This document shows, in pieces, positions 61,226 to 64,000 of a stretch of 64,000 nucleotides of DNA (the first letter of the stretch is position 1; every line of letters starts with the position of its first letter). The position numbers and the translations under genes are program-made. Origin of the DNA: Chitinophagaceae bacterium (GTDB lineage: Bacteria; Bacteroidota; Bacteroidia; Chitinophagales; Chitinophagaceae); NCBI GenBank assembly GCA_947447825.1, contig CANFLL010000001.1:1-64000 (forward strand). The letters run 5' to 3'. The notes below the pieces were generated by a model. The model searched no databases, had not been told where the DNA came from, and was given only the letters and a program-made list of their open reading frames with translations.

Positions 61226-61392
61226 AGTCGAAAGTCCTGAGTCGAAAGTGAAAAGTATTACGTTGTACGTTTTAAGTTTTACGTATTAGAATGTAGTCAG
61301 AATTAATTGAGTAACTAGATTGAGCAGTGCAGCCTCTCTTTGACTTGTTACCTAACACGTATAGCTTATAACGTAAAATGTATAACTTCCTA
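61226..61392. repeat. Word-repeat spacer before gcvH
   Basis: GTCGAAAGT occurs twice and TTACGT/ACGTAA words occur in opposed orientations across the spacer. It is imperfect but of the same style as the other inverted spacers. Confidence 0.55.
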
Positions 61393-61430
61393 AAAAAGAG
61401 TTTTAAATAATCATTAAAAAAATATAAGTT

Positions 61431-61808
61431 ATGAATTTTCCATCAACGTTACGTTATACAAAAGACCACGAGTGGATAAGTATTGAAGGCAATATTGCTA
61501 CCGTGGGGATTACAGATTTTGCACAGAAAGAACTTGGCGACATTGTGTATGTAGATATAAATACAGTTGGAAAAGAGATAAAAGCCGAAGAAATCTTTGG
61601 CACGGTAGAAGCCGTTAAAACGGTTAGTGATTTGTTTTTGCCTATAGATGGTACTATTTTAGAAACAAATCCATTGTTAGACAAACAACCCGAACTAGTA
61701 AACTCAGATCCTTATGGTGATGGTTGGATGGTGAAAGTGACGGTGGCTAATCCCGCAGATTTTGAAGGGTTATTGAGTGCTGAAGCCTATTCAAACTTGG
61801 TTGGATAA
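61431..61808 (+). CDS. gcvH: Glycine cleavage system H protein
   Basis: A 125-residue lipoyl carrier of the glycine cleavage system. Lipoylation Lys K63 is in [20 protein letters not shown]. The early [17 protein letters not shown] and the C-terminal [12 protein letters not shown] complete the family. It shuttles the aminomethyl group between P, T and L proteins. No gcvP or gcvT is adjacent, which is common in this phylum. A strong terminator follows. Confidence 0.97.
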   Translation: MNFPSTLRYTKDHEWISIEGNIATVGITDFAQKELGDIVYVDINTVGKEIKAEEIFGTVEAVKTVSDLFLPIDGTILETNPLLDKQPELVNSDPYGDGWMVKVTVANPADFEGLLSAEAYSNLVG

Positions 61809-61860
61809 ATATGCTTGAACAGTTTCGCTTTGCACAAATCAATTGACGTAAAGTATATTT

Positions 61861-61906
61861 AAAAAGAGGATTGAAACATTTAATGTAAATGTCTCAATCC
61901 TCTTTT
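61861..61906 (+). terminator. Terminator after gcvH
   Basis: AAAAGAGGATTGA and TCAATCCTCTTTT pair, continued by ACATTT/AAATGT; five T close it. On the minus strand the T-run is also present. Confidence 0.94.
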
Positions 61907-62507
61907 TAATTTATACATTAAGGAATTAGATGTGTTTTTTTTTGTTCAAAGTGAGAAATTAGGTGATTCCTATTTTTGATTATATAACTAATGGAAAAGT
62001 AAAAATTACCAAATAGACAAATAGGCATTTAGATTCACTTTCAAGGTTAAAGTAAGAACATATATAAATGCTCCTTCGTAGTGTTTAAACGCCTTTGTGA
62101 AATTAAGTTATTTAGTAGAATGCACTTTTCAACCGATTATATATGAGGAACAATAAACCTTAACATCTGAGTTGCCCCTTATTTCTTTGTTTGTATTGTT
62201 ACGTTGTATGTAGCTTTAAAACACAATCAAAGTAATATTTTTAAGTTTGAAATTAGTGTACAACCTTACAAATTAGCTTTTGCCTAAAGACATGTTAAGA
62301 TAAACAATAAAGCTATTTACTCCCAATACCAGAAGATGATTATCTTTTGATGAAACTTGAAATAAATTTTCAATCCCACTAAATATTCATACTAATCACA
62401 GCGTATTGGCCTCCGTTTATTAAAATGATTACTCGGAAACAATGAAAAAAATAGTTAACAGTCCTAAAAACTATTTCAATTCATTAAACCCATAAAGTGT
62501 GCTTCAT

Positions 62508-62515
62508 TATATTTG
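62508..62515 (+). promoter_or_regulatory. Promoter -7 box of comB
   Basis: TATATTTG, an exact TAnnTTTG match, ends only 6 bp before the ATG at 62522, so a start site at the usual distance is close to or at the ATG. Confidence 0.6.
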
Positions 62516-62521
62516 CGAGTA

Positions 62522-63241
62522 ATGAGCAAACCTGTTTTACATACCGTTCTTTCTCCCAAATTATTAAAATTATATGACTGCACAGACACTGTTGTGGTCA
62601 TCATAGATGTTTTTAGGGCAACTTCTACTATTGCAACCGCCTTGTTTAATGGCGCAACAAGGGTGATTCCTGTGGACTCAGTTGAAAAATGTATAGCCAT
62701 CGGCACACAAACCAAAGGTATCACTGCTGGTGAAAGAGATGGCAAAGTGATAGCTGGTTTACAATATGGCAACTCACCTGCTGAATATCCTGAAAGCTTT
62801 ATTAAAGGGCAAACTCTAGTGCTTACTACCACCAATGGTACCAAATTATTGCACATGGCTTTAAATGCAGGTGCTTCGGAGGTTATTACTGGTTCCTTCC
62901 CTAACCTTTCTGCCGTATGTGATTTCTTATTAAAAGAAAATAAAAACGTACTCCTTGGATGTTCTGGCTGGAAAGATAAATTTAATTTAGAGGATACATT
63001 GTTTGCTGGGGCTGTTATTAATGCCGTAAAAGAACATTTTACCATTCACTGTGATAGTAGTTTGATGGCTGAGGATATGTATTTGCAACACAAGGATGAT
63101 TTGCTTTCGTATATCAGAAAATTGACCCACTGGCATAGACTGGAGAAATTTGGTTTGGAAAAAGATCTTGAATATTGTTGCACAAATGATGTTGCTAATG
63201 TTTTGCCTAGATATAAAAATGGTGCATTGATTGTTGGATAA
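62522..63241 (+). CDS. comB: 2-phosphosulfolactate phosphatase family (ComB)
   Basis: A 239-residue protein whose start at MSKPVLHTVLSPKLLKLYD is chosen because the alternative TTG at 62513 lies in the -7 promoter box. The ComB core VVVIIDVFRATSTIATALFN (given here as VVIIDVFRATSTIATALF) with GATRVIPV, GITAGERDGKVIAG, TLVLTTTNGTKLLHMA and LLGCSGWKDKFNLEDTLFAG is intact. In methanogens ComB works in coenzyme M synthesis; in bacteria its role is uncertain. The neighbouring phosphohistidine phosphatase follows at 12 bp, so the two form an operon. Confidence 0.92.
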   Translation: MSKPVLHTVLSPKLLKLYDCTDTVVVIIDVFRATSTIATALFNGATRVIPVDSVEKCIAIGTQTKGITAGERDGKVIAGLQYGNSPAEYPESFIKGQTLVLTTTNGTKLLHMALNAGASEVITGSFPNLSAVCDFLLKENKNVLLGCSGWKDKFNLEDTLFAGAVINAVKEHFTIHCDSSLMAEDMYLQHKDDLLSYIRKLTHWHRLEKFGLEKDLEYCCTNDVANVLPRYKNGALIVG

Positions 63242-63253
63242 AAAATAAACGTT

Positions 63254-63751
63254 ATGAAACAATTACTTATTGTCCGCCATGCTAAAAGCAGTTGGGATGA
63301 GGCTATAAAAAATGATTTTGATAGACCACTTAATGCCCGTGGACTAAAAGATGCGCCTGCAATGGCAAATAAAATGTTGGATAGGAAAATTGTAATAGAT
63401 GCTTTCATTAGCAGTACGGCTAAAAGAGCCATCACAACGGCCACTTTTTTTTATGAAGAATACAAAAAAAGGGGAATTAAAACTACAGGGCTAATCGGCG
63501 TTCCTGAACTTTACTTAGCATCGCCAATTGTATTTGAAGAAACAATTGGCGAAACAGATAATGCACTTAACACCATTGCCATCTTTTCACATAATCCAGG
63601 CATAACTGAGTTTGCAAACTCGCTAACCAATGTTCGTGTTGATGAAATGCCTACTTGTAGTGTGTTTGCTGTGCAGGCAGACGTAGCTAGCTGGCATCAA
63701 TTTATGGAAGCAAAAAAGGAGTTTTTGTTTTTTGATTACCCAAAAATGTAA
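63254..63751 (+). CDS. sixA: SixA-type phosphohistidine phosphatase
   Basis: A 165-residue histidine-phosphatase. The catalytic RHG-like motif is LLIVRHAKSSWDEA (H9). Second-site features are DRPLNARGLKDAPAMA, SSTAKRAITTATFF, and the late H in IFSHNPGITEFANSL. In E. coli SixA removes phosphate from the phosphotransferase protein NPr or from ArcB; in Bacteroidota the target is unknown. It is co-transcribed with comB. Confidence 0.9.
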   Translation: MKQLLIVRHAKSSWDEAIKNDFDRPLNARGLKDAPAMANKMLDRKIVIDAFISSTAKRAITTATFFYEEYKKRGIKTTGLIGVPELYLASPIVFEETIGETDNALNTIAIFSHNPGITEFANSLTNVRVDEMPTCSVFAVQADVASWHQFMEAKKEFLFFDYPKM

Positions 63752-63858
63752 TGTTACTATTCTGGGTGGGGATTTTTACCACCAAGAACACAGTGCTAAA
63801 TTGTCTGTTACAGTATTTATATAGTTCTTGTGTTCTTTGAAGTAAGATATCCTATAAT

Positions 63859-64000
63859 CTATTTATTCATTTTGCTTATAAATAGGTTCCAATCTTCTAA
63901 CATTTTTCCTTTTAATACTCGTGGGAACTTGTGCTGGCCACCAATTTTTCCTTTTGAATTCATGAAGTCCATGAACGTTTGTTCGGGCAAAACTTTTAAG
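63859..64000 (-). CDS. GH3 auxin-responsive promoter family protein, C-terminus (partial)
   Basis: The last 46 residues of a minus-strand gene that runs out of the window. It reads LPEQTFMDFMNSKGKIGGQH, then KFPRVLKGKMLEDW, ending ISKMNK. The GKxGGQHKxPR motif is characteristic of the C-terminus of GH3-like acyl-adenylating enzymes of Bacteroidota. No function can be read from this fragment. Confidence 0.75.
   Translation of the reverse strand, partial: LKVLPEQTFMDFMNSKGKIGGQHKFPRVLKGKMLEDWNLFISKMNK

Larger units (their letters stand above)
61809..62521. other. 0.7-kb spacer without a gene
   Basis: No gene is seen on either strand. It starts with the gcvH terminator and ends with the comB promoter box. 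AT-rich, without a repeat array. Confidence 0.65.

Overview
The window looks like chromosome of a member of the Bacteroidota, most likely near the Chitinophagaceae. The reasons are low GC, very few Shine-Dalgarno sites, promoter -7 boxes of the form TAnnTTTG, secreted proteins with type IX secretion (T9SS) C-terminal domains, PorV, the uppS-bamA-ompH-ompH block, and SusC-like outer-membrane barrels with carboxypeptidase-regulatory N-termini. No rRNA, tRNA, CRISPR array or complete insertion sequence was seen. Placement below phylum is inference.

Layout. 1-8.1 kb is accessory: a gene-free hairpin-rich segment, two secreted beta-propeller proteins, a 5'-truncated beta-helix gene, an orphan LuxR-type response regulator, and a toxin-antitoxin pair with a frameshifted PIN toxin lying between two 165-bp direct repeats. 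8.1-11.1 kb is the ribosomal operon rplM-rpsI-rpsB-tsf. 11.2-13.6 kb is a lipoprotein, PspA and an unknown partner. 14-24.3 kb holds an outer-membrane barrel protein, a PyrR-like phosphoribosyltransferase, a phosphohexomutase, an oxidoreductase, pcm, a candidate small RNA and a phosphate uptake pair (DUF47 + Pit). 24.6-27.1 kb is a type II restriction-modification module. 27.6-34.6 kb has an unknown gene, a nitrite/sulfite reductase with an extra C-terminal domain, pyrD, a response regulator, ispF and porV. 35.8-41.4 kb has a YncE-like propeller and a 1458-residue T9SS adhesin. 41.8-46.7 kb is envelope biogenesis (uppS, bamA, two ompH). 47-63.8 kb is mostly housekeeping (ndk, a GAF histidine kinase, a sugar kinase, a C-terminal processing protease, gpsA, an adaptor + TolC pair, serS, a cyclophilin, gcvH, comB, sixA), ending in the C-terminus of a GH3-family protein on the minus strand.

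The most unusual feature is in the spaces between genes. Six intergenic regions each hold a tandem array of about 8-15 units with a period of 21 nt (20-22 nt in one of them). Every array has its own unrelated consensus, but all are built of short dyad-symmetric (hairpin-capable) cores. In several arrays the variant units change both arms of the dyad so that symmetry is kept. One array contains a 52-nt perfect palindrome inside a 305-bp inverted structure. The shared period with unrelated sequences suggests one mechanism or one selective constraint (21 bp is two helical turns), and I do not recognise it as a described element class. Many other spacers are long imperfect inverted repeats made of recurring short words, so these intergenic regions appear to be under an unusual dyad-forming pressure.
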